This document shows, one piece after another, positions 43,801 to 51,836 of a stretch of DNA of 64,000 nt. The translations under genes and the position numbers were made by a program. Source of the stretch: Opitutus sp. GAS368 (GTDB lineage Bacteria; Verrucomicrobiota; Verrucomicrobiia; Opitutales; Opitutaceae); contig NZ_LT629735.1 of assembly GCF_900104925.1 (NCBI RefSeq), positions 3,331,001 through 3,395,000 of the forward strand, in the 5' to 3' direction. Positions within the stretch are counted from its first letter, which is position 1. The number at the start of each line of letters is the position of its first letter. The notes beneath the pieces are model-generated. The model saw only the letters and a list, made by a program, of their open reading frames with translations. It did not search any database and had not been told where the DNA came from.

Positions 43801-43989
43801 GCCCATGTAGAACACGTTCGGCCGGCCCGGGACCCCGGCGGCGGCGCGGGTGCGCCCGCCGCGGAACGGCCCGATATTGCGCCAGTGGAGCTCGTGCCAG
43901 AGATCGGGCGTGAGCGGCTGGGCGGCGGCCCCGGCCAGCAACGCGGCGAGCAAGATTGCGACTCCCGTTCCGGCCGTGGTGATTCTCAT
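40813..43989 (-). CDS. Secreted BNR-repeat (sortilin/VPS10-like) protein
   Basis: The 1058-residue protein has a signal peptide (cleavage near AGAAAQ) and a long beta-propeller part with many Asp-box motifs (KTDDFGQTW, RSADAGATW, RSTDGGATW, KSTDAGQTW, RSTDGAKTW, KTTDGGHSW, RTHDSGKTW). The start LHWRNIGPFRGGRTRAAAGV is usual for the secreted sortilin-type propellers of Acidobacteriota and Verrucomicrobiota. The last 250 residues include a beta-sandwich-like part and a helical, charged tail. These proteins are often called glycosyl hydrolases from their fold, but activity is rarely shown. The ATG at 43987-43989 is used because the signal peptide follows it. Confidence 0.82.
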   Translation of the reverse strand: MRITTAGTGVAILLAALLAGAAAQPLTPDLWHELHWRNIGPFRGGRTRAAAGVPGRPNVFYMGQVNGGVWKTDDFGQTWNPIFDAQPTQSIGAIAVAPSNPNIVYVASGEGLRRPDLSVGDGIYRSADAGATWTHLGLRDGQQIPTLAIDPRNPDRLFAAVLGHPYGANAERGIYRSTDGGATWEKSLYVDADTGGWDVCFDPANPDVMYATLWESRLGPWDEHNNYKGVKGGLFKSTDAGQTWRKLTAGLPADVSQVYLAVAPADSRRIYATVSTPGSSGIYRSDDAGENWHPATTDTRPGLPIGGGDMPLIRVDPVNPDIVYTATVVAWRSTDGAKTWSALKGAPGGDDYQNFWINPQHPEIMLLVSDQGAVVTVNGGRTWSSWYNQPTAQLYHVAADNVFPYRVYSGQQESGSVGIASRGNDGAITFRDWHPVGASEYGYVAPDPLDPNLVYGAGRLEVSKFHWDTGQVEMVSPVPQASPKYRAVRTMPLMFSPVDPHVLYYGTNILFKTTDGGHSWQEISPDLGRPHAGIPANLGTLPAKDAAAAEKQRGVIYALAPSPKSLPIIWAGTDDGLVWLTTDSGKKWNEVTPPALTPWSKVTQIDASHFDAASAYVSVSRFRIDDLAPYVYRTHDSGKTWQLITAGLDQAPVNAVREDPVRPGLLFAATEKGVWVSFNDGDHWEPLQLNLPHTSMRDIIIHGPDLIVATHGRAFWILDDLSPLRQLAPAGPPAMALFKPAPAVRVRDNLNTDTPLPPDEPAGENPPEGAILDYYLATPAAGPVTLEILDAGGNVVRHYSSQDQPEVVAADLPKLPIPSYWPQLPPTLPAGAGLHRWVWDLHYTTPDSLRHTYPISAVRHRTPRLPRGPGALPGQYTIRLTAGAQVRSAPLTVTMDPRVKTPAADWQKRFELQGRLAELMSRSARTIRHAHSLLEQIEATTKEPRAPGPELAALKAKLQAQLDAPAGAEAESALTGIHGEAGELYNALEPADAAPTKAQTATAAQLAEEFNEAAERWEKLTAGELPALNHRLKAAGLPELKPDTLPNAPDEVEEADID

Positions 43990-44100
43990 GTGCCGCCATC
44001 TTGCCGCTGTTCCACCGGGCCTCAAGCTCCGGCTGACCGTGCGGCCTGGGCGACACTGATGTCGCACGGTAAGTGCGGGCGCTTGAGGGCAGGCGCGTCC

Positions 44101-45624
44101 CTACCGCAAGGCGATCAGCTCGGCCGTCGGCGGGACGTCCTTGATGATCTGCGAGGGCAGCGGGCCGACGCCGAGGTAGCGGAGATTGGGCAGGGCGGCG
44201 GGCAACTTCCCGGGGTAGGCGACCTCCACCAGCGAGCGCACCATCGCGGCGGTGTAGCGTTGGGCGTTTTTTGGCAGGTCGGCGAATTTGCGCACACCGG
44301 TGAGATCCTCGGTCCAGCCGGGATGCTTCGAGTAGACGGGTTGCAGCGCGCGGCGGACGGCCTCGTTGCGCGGCACGTGGCCGTAGCGGCGGCCGTTGTC
44401 GTCCTCGTAGGCGGTGCAGATGAGCAGCTCGGCGGCCCCGGTGAGGGCGTCGATTTTGTTGATCATCAGGTCCTGGAAGCCGCCGTAGCGGAGCGCGTCG
44501 CCCTTTTCCACGGCGTCATACCAGCCGACCATGCGCTGGCGGCCGGTGACGGTGCCGAACTCGATGGTCTTCAGTTTCTGGCAGATCGGCAGCGCCTCGT
44601 CCATCTGCGTGACGAAGGTGTGCGTGCCGACCTTGGTATCGTAGGCCTTGGCGACCGCGAAGGTGTGGATGGCCTGCACCGGGATGCCGGCGCTCTCGAA
44701 GAACTCGGGCGTGAAGGTGTGCGAGGCCGTGACGTTCGGCGAGTAGCCGTGGCGTTTGTCGAGCCAGTAGGCCTGGCCGAACTCGCCGACGATGGAGCGG
44801 CCGGCGGCGAGTTCGCGCAGCACCAGTTCGCGCACCTCGCCGATGTTCTGCTTCAGCTGCTGGCCGGCGTCCCAGTAGACCTGGGTCAACTTTGCGACAT
44901 CGAGGGTGAACGGCGCCGGGCCCTTGAACTGGCCGAGGTCGAACTCCGCCTTCGTGAACAGGCCGAGCTCGATCGCCTCGGCGTTGGCCTTCTGCTCGGC
45001 GAGGGTGAGCTTCTCGAAAAACGCGTCCCAGGCCCTGGGGCTCACCTGGCAGACGTGCTGGATGGTGCGCAACGCGCGGTCGGCGCGGGCGGCGAGCTTG
45101 CGGGCGAAGAAGTTCGGGCCGCCGAGGAAGTCGGCGAAGGTGATCTGCCACTGGCCGGTCTCGTCCTGGTAGGCCGGGGTGATGCCGCGGCCGGTGGAGC
45201 CGCGCGGCTCCTCCTGGAGGACGTTGACGCGATAGTCCTCCCAGGCGAGGTCGAGCAGGCGGTGGGAGAGGTCGGAGACCATGGCGCGTTCGTCGACGAC
45301 GAGGCGGGAGAAGATGGCGTAGCCCTTCTGCTCAAGCGGGCGGCCCTCCCAGAGGACCTTGCGCGGGTCGGCGACGACCCCGGCGCCGATGGCGAGGTGG
45401 GGGACGGCCTTCTCGACGACGCCGGCGGGCAGGAGGTTCAGCTTGATGCCGCCCGCGGTGTGGCCCGAGTTGGAGCCGCCGTTGACCTTGAAGACCACCG
45501 TGACGGCGGCCGGGGTGGCGCTCAGCTCCTCGATGACCTCGGGGATGAGGCGGCCCTTGCCCTCGTCACCGAAGGAGATGCCGACATCGGCGATGAGCTG
45601 GCTGGAGAATGGGAGGAGGGACAT
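44101..45624 (-). CDS. Divergent adenylosuccinate synthetase-family protein
   Basis: The 507-residue protein belongs to the PurA family: [15 protein letters not shown] (P-loop variant, residues 16-30), [13 protein letters not shown] with the catalytic His, [16 protein letters not shown], and [20 protein letters not shown]. It is about 75 residues longer than typical PurA (about 430), and many usual residues are changed (SFGDEGKGR in place of QWGDEGKGK). It may be the normal PurA of this lineage or a paralogue with another substrate; no second copy is visible here. The canonical reaction joins IMP and aspartate using GTP in AMP synthesis. Confidence 0.75.
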   Translation of the reverse strand: MSLLPFSSQLIADVGISFGDEGKGRLIPEVIEELSATPAAVTVVFKVNGGSNSGHTAGGIKLNLLPAGVVEKAVPHLAIGAGVVADPRKVLWEGRPLEQKGYAIFSRLVVDERAMVSDLSHRLLDLAWEDYRVNVLQEEPRGSTGRGITPAYQDETGQWQITFADFLGGPNFFARKLAARADRALRTIQHVCQVSPRAWDAFFEKLTLAEQKANAEAIELGLFTKAEFDLGQFKGPAPFTLDVAKLTQVYWDAGQQLKQNIGEVRELVLRELAAGRSIVGEFGQAYWLDKRHGYSPNVTASHTFTPEFFESAGIPVQAIHTFAVAKAYDTKVGTHTFVTQMDEALPICQKLKTIEFGTVTGRQRMVGWYDAVEKGDALRYGGFQDLMINKIDALTGAAELLICTAYEDDNGRRYGHVPRNEAVRRALQPVYSKHPGWTEDLTGVRKFADLPKNAQRYTAAMVRSLVEVAYPGKLPAALPNLRYLGVGPLPSQIIKDVPPTAELIALR

Positions 45625-45692
45625 CGGAAAGGCAGAGGTCAGTGGACAGAGGTCAGACCGGCAACTGCAAATTGAGTCACAAGCGGGCCGAG

Positions 45693-45762
45693 GCGGGTAG
45701 GGCGAGTCGTCCCGACGAGCCGCGTGCAGCAACGGCTCATCCGGAGGATTCGCCCTACCCGC
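45693..45762. repeat. REP-like inverted pair (GGGTAGGGCGA family)
   Basis: GCGGGTAGGGCGA at 45693-45705 and TCGCCCTACCCGC at 45750-45762 are perfect complements. The pair abuts the stop codon of the GH2 gene at 45763. A half copy (GACTCGCCCTAC) lies at 50391-50402. Confidence 0.82.
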
Positions 45763-47604
45763 TTATTTCCCCGCGGCGGCCTGCTGTCCGTAGAAATCCC
45801 TCAGGACCGAGAAGGCCTCCTTCTTGACGCCCCCGGAGCTGATGAGGCCCTTGCGGTTCCAGCCGTCCTGGATGCCCGGCAACGGCCGGCGGGGCGAGCG
45901 GAAGTCGCACAGGATCCACGGCGTGGCGCCGCGCCATTGCGGGATTTTCCCGAGCATGGCGAGGGTCTGCCGGTAGAGATCGGCCTGGTATTCCTCGCTG
46001 AAGCGGGTGAGCCGGTCGCCGTGCAGGCCCTGCTTGGCGTCGGCGCCAAATTCGCTGATCATGACCGGCTTGTTGTAGCCGAGCGACCAGGTGATCTGCG
46101 GCAGCTTGTCGGGCAGGCCGTCATACCAGCCGATGTATTGGTTGAAGCTGAGCAGGTCGGTGAACGCGCCGAGCGGATCATCGACGACGCGGCGGTTCGC
46201 ATCGGCGGGATCGCCGTGCACCTCCATCGCGGCCGAGACCAGCCGGGTGCCGTCGAGGGTGCGGGCGGTGTCGATCAGCGCCTTGAGAAAACGCGTGCGG
46301 GGCTCGCTGACCGGCGTCTCGTTGGCGACCGACCACACGATGACGCTCGCGCGGTTGCGGTCGCGGGTGATCAGGTCGGTGAGCTGCGCCTGCGCGTTTT
46401 GCAGGGTCGCCGGATTTTCCCACTGGATCGTCCAGTAGACGGGGATCTCCTCCCACAGCATCAGGCCGAGTTCGTCGGCGACCCGGGCCATGTGCTCGTT
46501 GTGGGGGTAATGGGCGAGGCGGACGAAGTTGCAGTTCAGCTCCTTGGCCCAGCCCAGCAGCAGGCGGGCGTCCGCCTCGGAATAGGCGCGGCGGCCCTGG
46601 AGCGGGTTTTCCTCATGCAGGCAGATGCCGCGCAGGAAGACGGGCCGGCCGTTGAGCCGGATGTCGGTGCCGCGGACGTCGATCGTGCGGAAGCCGATCC
46701 GGTCGGTGATGCGGTCGGCCGGCGTGGTGAGGCTGACCTCGTAGAGCCGCGGCTTTTCCGGTGACCAGAGTTCGAGCGCCGGGGCGGCGACATCGAAGCG
46801 GGCGGCGCCCGTGTCGTCGGTGTCCGCCTCCGCCGTCAGTTGGGCGCCGGCGATCGCGAGGGTGACATGCTGGCGCCGCTGGGCGCCGTCGAGCTGCACC
46901 GAAGCCTCGATCCGGCCCGGCGCGCCCGGCTTGAGCTGCACGTGGTAGTCGCGCACGAAGGTCGCCGGTGTTTCCACCAGCCGTACGTCGCGGGTGAGGC
47001 CGCCGTAGTTCCACCAGTCGGTGTTCACCGTCGGCACGGCGTCGGCGTGGCGGGAGTTGTCCACGCGGACGACGAGCGAGTTGCCCGCCGCCGTGACGAG
47101 GCCCGTGACCTCGAACTCGAACGGGGTGAAGCCGCCGATGTGCCGGCCGAGTTTTTTCCCGTTCAGGTAGACGTCGGCCTGGTAATTGGCCGCGCCGAAA
47201 TAGAGGAAGAGGCGGTGGTCCGCGGCGGCGGGCCGGTAGTCGAAGCGCCGGCGATACCAGACGGATCCCTCGTAGTAGAACAGGCGCTCGTCCTGGGAAT
47301 TCCAGTCGCCCGGGACGTTCAGCACGGGGCTCCGGTCGAAATCATACTCCAGCAGCTCGGACTTGTCCGCCGGCTGCCGGTCGAGAAAGTAGCCGCCGGT
47401 CGGTTTGGCGGCCGCGTCGAACGGCTCGCGCCGGTAGTCGTAGTAGCCGGTTTCGTAGGGATCGACGATGACGTGCCACGGGCCGTTCAGGTCGAGGCCG
47501 GGGCGGGCGGAGGCATGGAGCAACGCGGGGGCCGCCGCCAGCCGGGCGGCCGGGAGGCAGAGCAGGAAAAAAACGGCCAGGACGGCGGACGGGCGGGGTT
47601 TCAC
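45763..47604 (-). CDS. Glycoside hydrolase family 2 protein (beta-glucuronidase/galactosidase-like)
   Basis: The 613-residue protein starts with GTG overlapping the stop of the upstream serine hydrolase (GTGA) and has a signal peptide (cleavage near RLAAAP). The three GH2 domains are present: sugar-binding jelly roll (NGPWHVIVDP, YFGAANYQADVYLNGKKLG), an immunoglobulin-like domain, and the TIM barrel with acid/base Glu in WSVANETP (about residue 430) and nucleophile Glu in MISEFGADA (about residue 518). FLRGICLHEENPLQGR resembles beta-glucuronidases. It is secreted, so acts on oligosaccharides in the periplasm. Confidence 0.9.
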   Translation of the reverse strand: MKPRPSAVLAVFFLLCLPAARLAAAPALLHASARPGLDLNGPWHVIVDPYETGYYDYRREPFDAAAKPTGGYFLDRQPADKSELLEYDFDRSPVLNVPGDWNSQDERLFYYEGSVWYRRRFDYRPAAADHRLFLYFGAANYQADVYLNGKKLGRHIGGFTPFEFEVTGLVTAAGNSLVVRVDNSRHADAVPTVNTDWWNYGGLTRDVRLVETPATFVRDYHVQLKPGAPGRIEASVQLDGAQRRQHVTLAIAGAQLTAEADTDDTGAARFDVAAPALELWSPEKPRLYEVSLTTPADRITDRIGFRTIDVRGTDIRLNGRPVFLRGICLHEENPLQGRRAYSEADARLLLGWAKELNCNFVRLAHYPHNEHMARVADELGLMLWEEIPVYWTIQWENPATLQNAQAQLTDLITRDRNRASVIVWSVANETPVSEPRTRFLKALIDTARTLDGTRLVSAAMEVHGDPADANRRVVDDPLGAFTDLLSFNQYIGWYDGLPDKLPQITWSLGYNKPVMISEFGADAKQGLHGDRLTRFSEEYQADLYRQTLAMLGKIPQWRGATPWILCDFRSPRRPLPGIQDGWNRKGLISSGGVKKEAFSVLRDFYGQQAAAGK

Positions 47605-48872
47605 GGGGCGCGGGTTTTGAGGATTGATTGGTAGAAGGCCGTGCTGAAGCGGGGGAAGAGGCCGTGTTCGTCGTAGGGAAAATGCTGGGCGAAAACCATC
47701 GCGACGGTGCCTTCCTGCGGGTCGATGTTGCAGTAGGTCGTGGCGGCGCCGGTCCAGCCGAAGCGGCCGGCCGAGCCGGGCGAATCGCTGCCGCCGCCGG
47801 CCCCCCACACGCCGACGCCGAGGCCGTAGGTGCCGGCCGGGCCCATGAAGAGGGTGGGCGTCTTGATCTGCGTGAGATGATCCGTCGTCATGAACGCGAC
47901 GGTTTTCGGCGAAAGGATGCGGACACCGCCGAGTTCACCGCGGTTGAGCAGCATCTGGGCGAAGCGCGCGAAATCGTCGATGGTGGAGACGAGCCCGCCG
48001 CTGCCGCTGGGGAAGACCGTGCGCTCGCCCGTGGCGGCCAGCACGATGGTGCCGGGCGCGGTGGGTTCGAGGTGTCCGTCGGCGGCATGACGGTGGACCT
48101 TGGCGAGCCGGCTGCGCTTTTCCGGCGGCACGACGAAGGACGTGTCGGGCATGCCGAGCGGGGCGAATACGCGCTCGCGCATGGCGGTCTCGAGCGGCTG
48201 GCCGGTGAGTTTCTCGATGAGGTAGCCGAGCACGTCGTAACTGGCGCCGTAAAGGAAAGCGTCGCCCGGCTGGTGATGGAGGGGGATTTTGGCCAGCGCC
48301 TGGGCGAACTCCGGCATCGTGGCGATGCCGAACAGGTCGGCCTTCTCATAGGAGGGTTTCAGCAGCGGTGCGGCGTTCCAGTCGTAGGCGAAGCCTGCGG
48401 TGTGCGTCAGCAGGTGGCGGATGGTGATGGGGCGGGCGTCCACCAGCTCGGGGTTTTCGGCGGTGCCGCCGGTGATCACCTTCATGGACTTGAACTCGGG
48501 CAGGTAGGTGGCGACGGGGTCGTCGAGGTTGAACCGGCCCTCCTCCCACAGCGTCAGCGTGGTGACCGCGATCGTCATCTTGGTGAGCGAGAAAATATAA
48601 AAGAGCGTGTCGCGCTCCATCGGGAGCTTTTTCGCCGTGTCGCGCCAGCCGTAGGCGCGGGCGTCGACGATCCGGCCGTCGCGGGCGATGAGCGTGATGG
48701 CGCCGGCGTATTTGCCGTCGTCCACATAGCCCTGCACGAGCCGGTGCACGCGTTCGAGGCGTTCCGGGGAGAAACCCGCGGCGGCGGCATCGCCGGCGGG
48801 GAGCGGCGCGGCGGGCAGGCGGCCGGCGAGGGTGGCAATCAGGAGCGGAGCGGCGAGCAGGTGAAGTCTCAT
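47601..48872 (-). CDS. Serine hydrolase, beta-lactamase class C/esterase family
   Basis: The 423-residue protein has a signal peptide and the catalytic SLTK motif (Ser95, Lys98). A Tyr in LYGASYDVLGYLIEKLTGQP takes the place of the YxN element, and HHQPGDAFLYG fits the family. Such periplasmic enzymes are usually esterases or peptidases and can remove ester groups from glycans. A second in-frame ATG at 48891-48893 would extend it to the edge of a REP element; the ATG at 48870-48872 gives a better signal peptide. It is co-translated with GH2. Confidence 0.85.
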   Translation of the reverse strand: MRLHLLAAPLLIATLAGRLPAAPLPAGDAAAAGFSPERLERVHRLVQGYVDDGKYAGAITLIARDGRIVDARAYGWRDTAKKLPMERDTLFYIFSLTKMTIAVTTLTLWEEGRFNLDDPVATYLPEFKSMKVITGGTAENPELVDARPITIRHLLTHTAGFAYDWNAAPLLKPSYEKADLFGIATMPEFAQALAKIPLHHQPGDAFLYGASYDVLGYLIEKLTGQPLETAMRERVFAPLGMPDTSFVVPPEKRSRLAKVHRHAADGHLEPTAPGTIVLAATGERTVFPSGSGGLVSTIDDFARFAQMLLNRGELGGVRILSPKTVAFMTTDHLTQIKTPTLFMGPAGTYGLGVGVWGAGGGSDSPGSAGRFGWTGAATTYCNIDPQEGTVAMVFAQHFPYDEHGLFPRFSTAFYQSILKTRAP

Positions 48873-48893
48873 GAGGGGCAGTTTGGTCGGCAT

Positions 48894-48969
48894 GTAGGAG
48901 CCTGCTGGCAGGCGATTCAGGACGTGATCCGTCGGCCCGGCTTCAAATCGCCTGCCAGCAGGCTCCTAC
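48894..48969. repeat. REP-like inverted pair (GTAGGAGCCTGC family)
   Basis: GTAGGAGCCTGCTGGCAGGC begins at 48894 and the complement GCCTGCCAGCAGGCTCCTAC ends at 48969. The pair overlaps the last codon of the GH1 gene, whose TAG stop is supplied by the repeat (48966-48968). It is very similar to 29841-29917. Confidence 0.85.
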
Positions 48970-50315
48970 AAAATACGGTTGGCGGCGATGACGGCGGCAT
49001 ACCACCCGGCGCTGAGCTTGGGGGTGCGGCGCTGGGTCTTGAAATTGTTGTGCACGATGCCGAAGCGGCGGCGGTAGCCGTCGGCCCACTCGAAGTTGTC
49101 GATGAACGACCACAGGAAATAGCCGCGCACCGGCGCGCCGTCGGCCATGGCGCGGTGCAGCTCGCGCAGGTAGCTGCGGAGGAACTCGACGCGGTGCAGG
49201 TCGAGGCACTCGCCGCGGACCACGGCGTCGTCGTTGTAGCCGCAGCCGTTCTCGGTGATGTAGATGTTTTTCTCGCCGTAGACCTCGGCGGCCAGCCGGG
49301 GCGTCCAGTAGAGGGCGCGGGGCGCGAGGTTGAGCCATGGGCTGTCGGCGCGGGGATAGCTGGCGCTCGGGGCGACCACCTCGGGCCGGCCGCGGGCGCC
49401 GCGGCGCACGAAGGTGCCGCTGTAGATGTTGAGGCCGAGGAAATCCGTCCGCTGGCTGATCAGCGCGAAGTCGCCGCGCGCCACCGTGGGGCGGTCCCGG
49501 CCGCAGCGGCGCAGGTAGGCCGGGGCGTAGTGTCCGCGGTAGATCGGGTCGAGCACCGGCTGGTTGGCCTCGATGAACCAGGCGCGCGCCGCCGCGATGT
49601 CGGCCGCCGATTCCGCGACCGGGATGACCGTCTCGCAATTGTCCGTCAGGCCCACGCGGGCGCCGCGGCCGCCGTGCGCGCGCACGGCGCGGACACCGTG
49701 GCCGTGGCAGACCAGGGCGTGGTGCATCGTCTGGTTGACCGTGCGGGCGCTCTCGCGGCCACCAGGCGCCTTGGTGCCCTCGCCGTAGGCATGCACGGTG
49801 AAGCAGCGGATTTCATTCAGCGTGATCCAGTTTTTGACGCGGTCGCCGTAGGCCCGGACGATGGTGTCGGCGTAGGTGGCGAACGCCTCGGGCACGACCC
49901 GCGCGCGCCAGCCGCCGCGGTCCTCCAGCGCCTGCGGCAGATCCCAGTGGAACATCGTCACCCAGGGCGTGATGCCGTGCTGGAGCAACGAATCGATCAG
50001 GCGGTGATAAAAATCCACGCCGCGCCGGTTCACGGCCCCGTCCCCGTGCGGGAAAATCCTCGGCCACGCCAGCGAGAGGCGGTAGTGTTTGATGCCGAGC
50101 CGGCGCATCAGCGCGAAGTCCTGCGCATAGCGGTGGTAATGGTCGCACGCGACATCGAGGGTGTCGCCGTCGGCCACGGCGCCGGGCCGGCGCGCGAAGC
50201 GGTCCCAGACCGACTCGCCCTTGCCTCCGGTGAAGGCCGCGCCCTCGATCTGGGGCGCGGCGGTGGCCGTGCCCCAGGTGAAGTTGCGGGGGAACTGGAA
50301 GGGAGCGCGGGACAT
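48966..50315 (-). CDS. Glycoside hydrolase family 1 beta-glucosidase
   Basis: The 449-residue protein is a typical GH1 enzyme: FPRNFTWGTATAAPQIEGA at the N-terminus, HYRLSLAWPRIFP, FHWDLPQAL, and the nucleophile in IYITENGCGYND (about residue 355). The acid/base motif, usually TLNEP, is TLNEI (about residue 168), retaining Glu. No signal peptide is present, so it acts in the cytoplasm on imported glucosides. It lies between LacI regulator and serine hydrolase, all on minus. Confidence 0.93.
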   Translation of the reverse strand: MSRAPFQFPRNFTWGTATAAPQIEGAAFTGGKGESVWDRFARRPGAVADGDTLDVACDHYHRYAQDFALMRRLGIKHYRLSLAWPRIFPHGDGAVNRRGVDFYHRLIDSLLQHGITPWVTMFHWDLPQALEDRGGWRARVVPEAFATYADTIVRAYGDRVKNWITLNEIRCFTVHAYGEGTKAPGGRESARTVNQTMHHALVCHGHGVRAVRAHGGRGARVGLTDNCETVIPVAESAADIAAARAWFIEANQPVLDPIYRGHYAPAYLRRCGRDRPTVARGDFALISQRTDFLGLNIYSGTFVRRGARGRPEVVAPSASYPRADSPWLNLAPRALYWTPRLAAEVYGEKNIYITENGCGYNDDAVVRGECLDLHRVEFLRSYLRELHRAMADGAPVRGYFLWSFIDNFEWADGYRRRFGIVHNNFKTQRRTPKLSAGWYAAVIAANRIL

Positions 50316-50330
50316 GTGGTTTGAGGTGGG

Positions 50331-50350
50331 GCGGATCATCCTTGATCCGC
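50331..50350. terminator. Perfect hairpin between lacI and GH1 genes
   Basis: GCGGATCA-TCCT-TGATCCGC forms an 8-base stem with a 4-base loop, 15 bases upstream of the GH1 ATG. It has no T-run, so it may be a processing or attenuation site rather than a terminator. Confidence 0.4.
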
Positions 50351-50398
50351 CGTGGAAGGGGTTGTGGGGCGATCGCGGCTCATCGGGGACGACTCGCC

Positions 50399-51460
50399 CT
50401 ACCTGCTGGCGGCCGCGCGCGGCGGGGCGATGGTCTCGCCCTCCACCAGCTGCGCCTCGACGAGGATCTTGCGGCGGGGCGAGGCGGGATGCGCCATGCG
50501 GTTGACGAGGCGGGTGAGGGCGGAGGAGCCGATGTGCTCGTGCGGGACGCGCATCGAGGTGGCGCGGCGCAGGCCGGCGGGCGGCTCGAGGCCGTCGAAG
50601 CCGGTGACGGAGCAATCCTCGGGCACGCGGATGCCGCGCGCGGACAGGTCCTGCATCAGCGGGTAGGCCTGGTGGTCGGCGGCGCAGACCCACGCGGTCA
50701 CGCGGTCGTCCTGGCACAGCCGGGCGACCGTCGCGCTCACTTCCGGCGGCTGCAGGCGCGGCGAGTTCTTGTGGACGTTGACGACCCACTCGGGGCGGAA
50801 CTCCAGGCCCTGGTAGAACAGCGCCTCGACGTAGCCGCTGAAGCGCCGCGCGACCCAGTGGCCGCCGACGGGGTAGGTCCAGGAGGCGAACCCGATGCGC
50901 CGGTGGCCGGCGGCCGAGAGGCGCAGCACCAGGTCGAGAACCGCCGGCGCGTCGTCGGTGTCGATGATGTCGATGCCGGGCTCGTTGTAGCTCTCGAGCA
51001 CGGAGACGGTCGAGATGCGGCTGGCGATCAGCGCCACGGCGGGCTCGGGGAAGGGGTGGACGAGGATCGCGCCGCGCCAGTCGTTGGCGCGGATCTGCCG
51101 CATCAACGACTGCTGGCCGTCGGCGGTGGCGATGTCCGCGGGCGGCTGGTAGGACACGTCCACGGTCACGCGCTCGATCTCGGCGCGGTCGCGGATGCCT
51201 TTCAGGATGTGCGGATAGGTGACCATCGTATTTTCGCCGCGCGGGATGCCGATGACGACGCCGATGGTGAACGTGCGGGATTTTTTCCCGCGCCGCGCCG
51301 CGCGTCCCGGGCTCTGCTTGTAGCCGAGCTTCGCCGCCATTTCCTGCACGAGCCGGCGCGTTTCCGCACTGATCGCCGGGTGGTTCGCCAGGCTGCGCGA
51401 GACCGTGGCGCGCGACAGGTTCAGGCGCTGTGCGATGAGTTGCTGGTTGACCGTCGGCAT
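50399..51460 (-). CDS. LacI-family transcriptional regulator
   Basis: The 353-residue protein has the LacI helix-turn-helix (QLIAQRLNLSRATVSRSLAN, residues 6-25) and hinge, then a periplasmic-binding-protein-like sensor domain (IGVVIGIPRGENTMVTYPHI; TDDAPAVLDLVLRLSAAGHRRIGF; VTGFDGLEPPAGLR). It is divergent from the TonB receptor gene and precedes GH1, serine hydrolase and GH2 genes, so it likely represses the glycan locus until a sugar is bound. The stop TAG lies in a half-REP repeat. Confidence 0.93.
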   Translation of the reverse strand: MPTVNQQLIAQRLNLSRATVSRSLANHPAISAETRRLVQEMAAKLGYKQSPGRAARRGKKSRTFTIGVVIGIPRGENTMVTYPHILKGIRDRAEIERVTVDVSYQPPADIATADGQQSLMRQIRANDWRGAILVHPFPEPAVALIASRISTVSVLESYNEPGIDIIDTDDAPAVLDLVLRLSAAGHRRIGFASWTYPVGGHWVARRFSGYVEALFYQGLEFRPEWVVNVHKNSPRLQPPEVSATVARLCQDDRVTAWVCAADHQAYPLMQDLSARGIRVPEDCSVTGFDGLEPPAGLRRATSMRVPHEHIGSSALTRLVNRMAHPASPRRKILVEAQLVEGETIAPPRAAASR

Positions 51461-51836
51461 GGGGGCGGGGGATGCCGGATCCGTCTGGTGCGGGGGCACC
51501 GGATGCAGCGTGGGAAGGCAATCATGAGGCTGAAAGGCTATGCAACAAAATAAACAACTAAGGATACAAAATATCCGATAATGGTGCATTGATGTCATAT
51601 AAACATAACATGACAAACAGTATACATTCTTAAACGAGCCCCTAAAAACCATGCAACCGGGTGTGCACATATAATTTGACTGTTATGCACCCGATTCCCT
51701 TTGATTGGTTCGTGGCCGGCGAAATCCGGACATACCCCGTCAAACCCCTTTCCCCGAGAACGTCAGACTGCGGACCGGTTTCCCTCCTGAAACCGCCGCA
51801 TTCCGCCGGACGCGGGGGCACAAAACCCGACACCCC
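51461..51836. other. Divergent regulatory region lacI / TonB receptor
   Basis: This 376-base region is markedly A/T-rich (about 51530-51690) compared with its flanks and holds both promoters. It contains the dyad at 51593-51615, GTGCAC at 51663-51668 and ATGCAC at 51685-51690. A TTGACT at 51676-51681 could be a -35 element for the receptor gene. No gene is present. Confidence 0.6.
51593..51615. promoter_or_regulatory. Candidate operator, TGTCAT-N11-ATGACA dyad
   Basis: TGTCAT at 51593-51598 and ATGACA at 51610-51615 form a symmetrical site with an A/T-rich centre between the LacI regulator and the gene it probably controls. LacI-family operators are usually shorter with a central CG, so another regulator could use this dyad. 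Confidence 0.4.
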
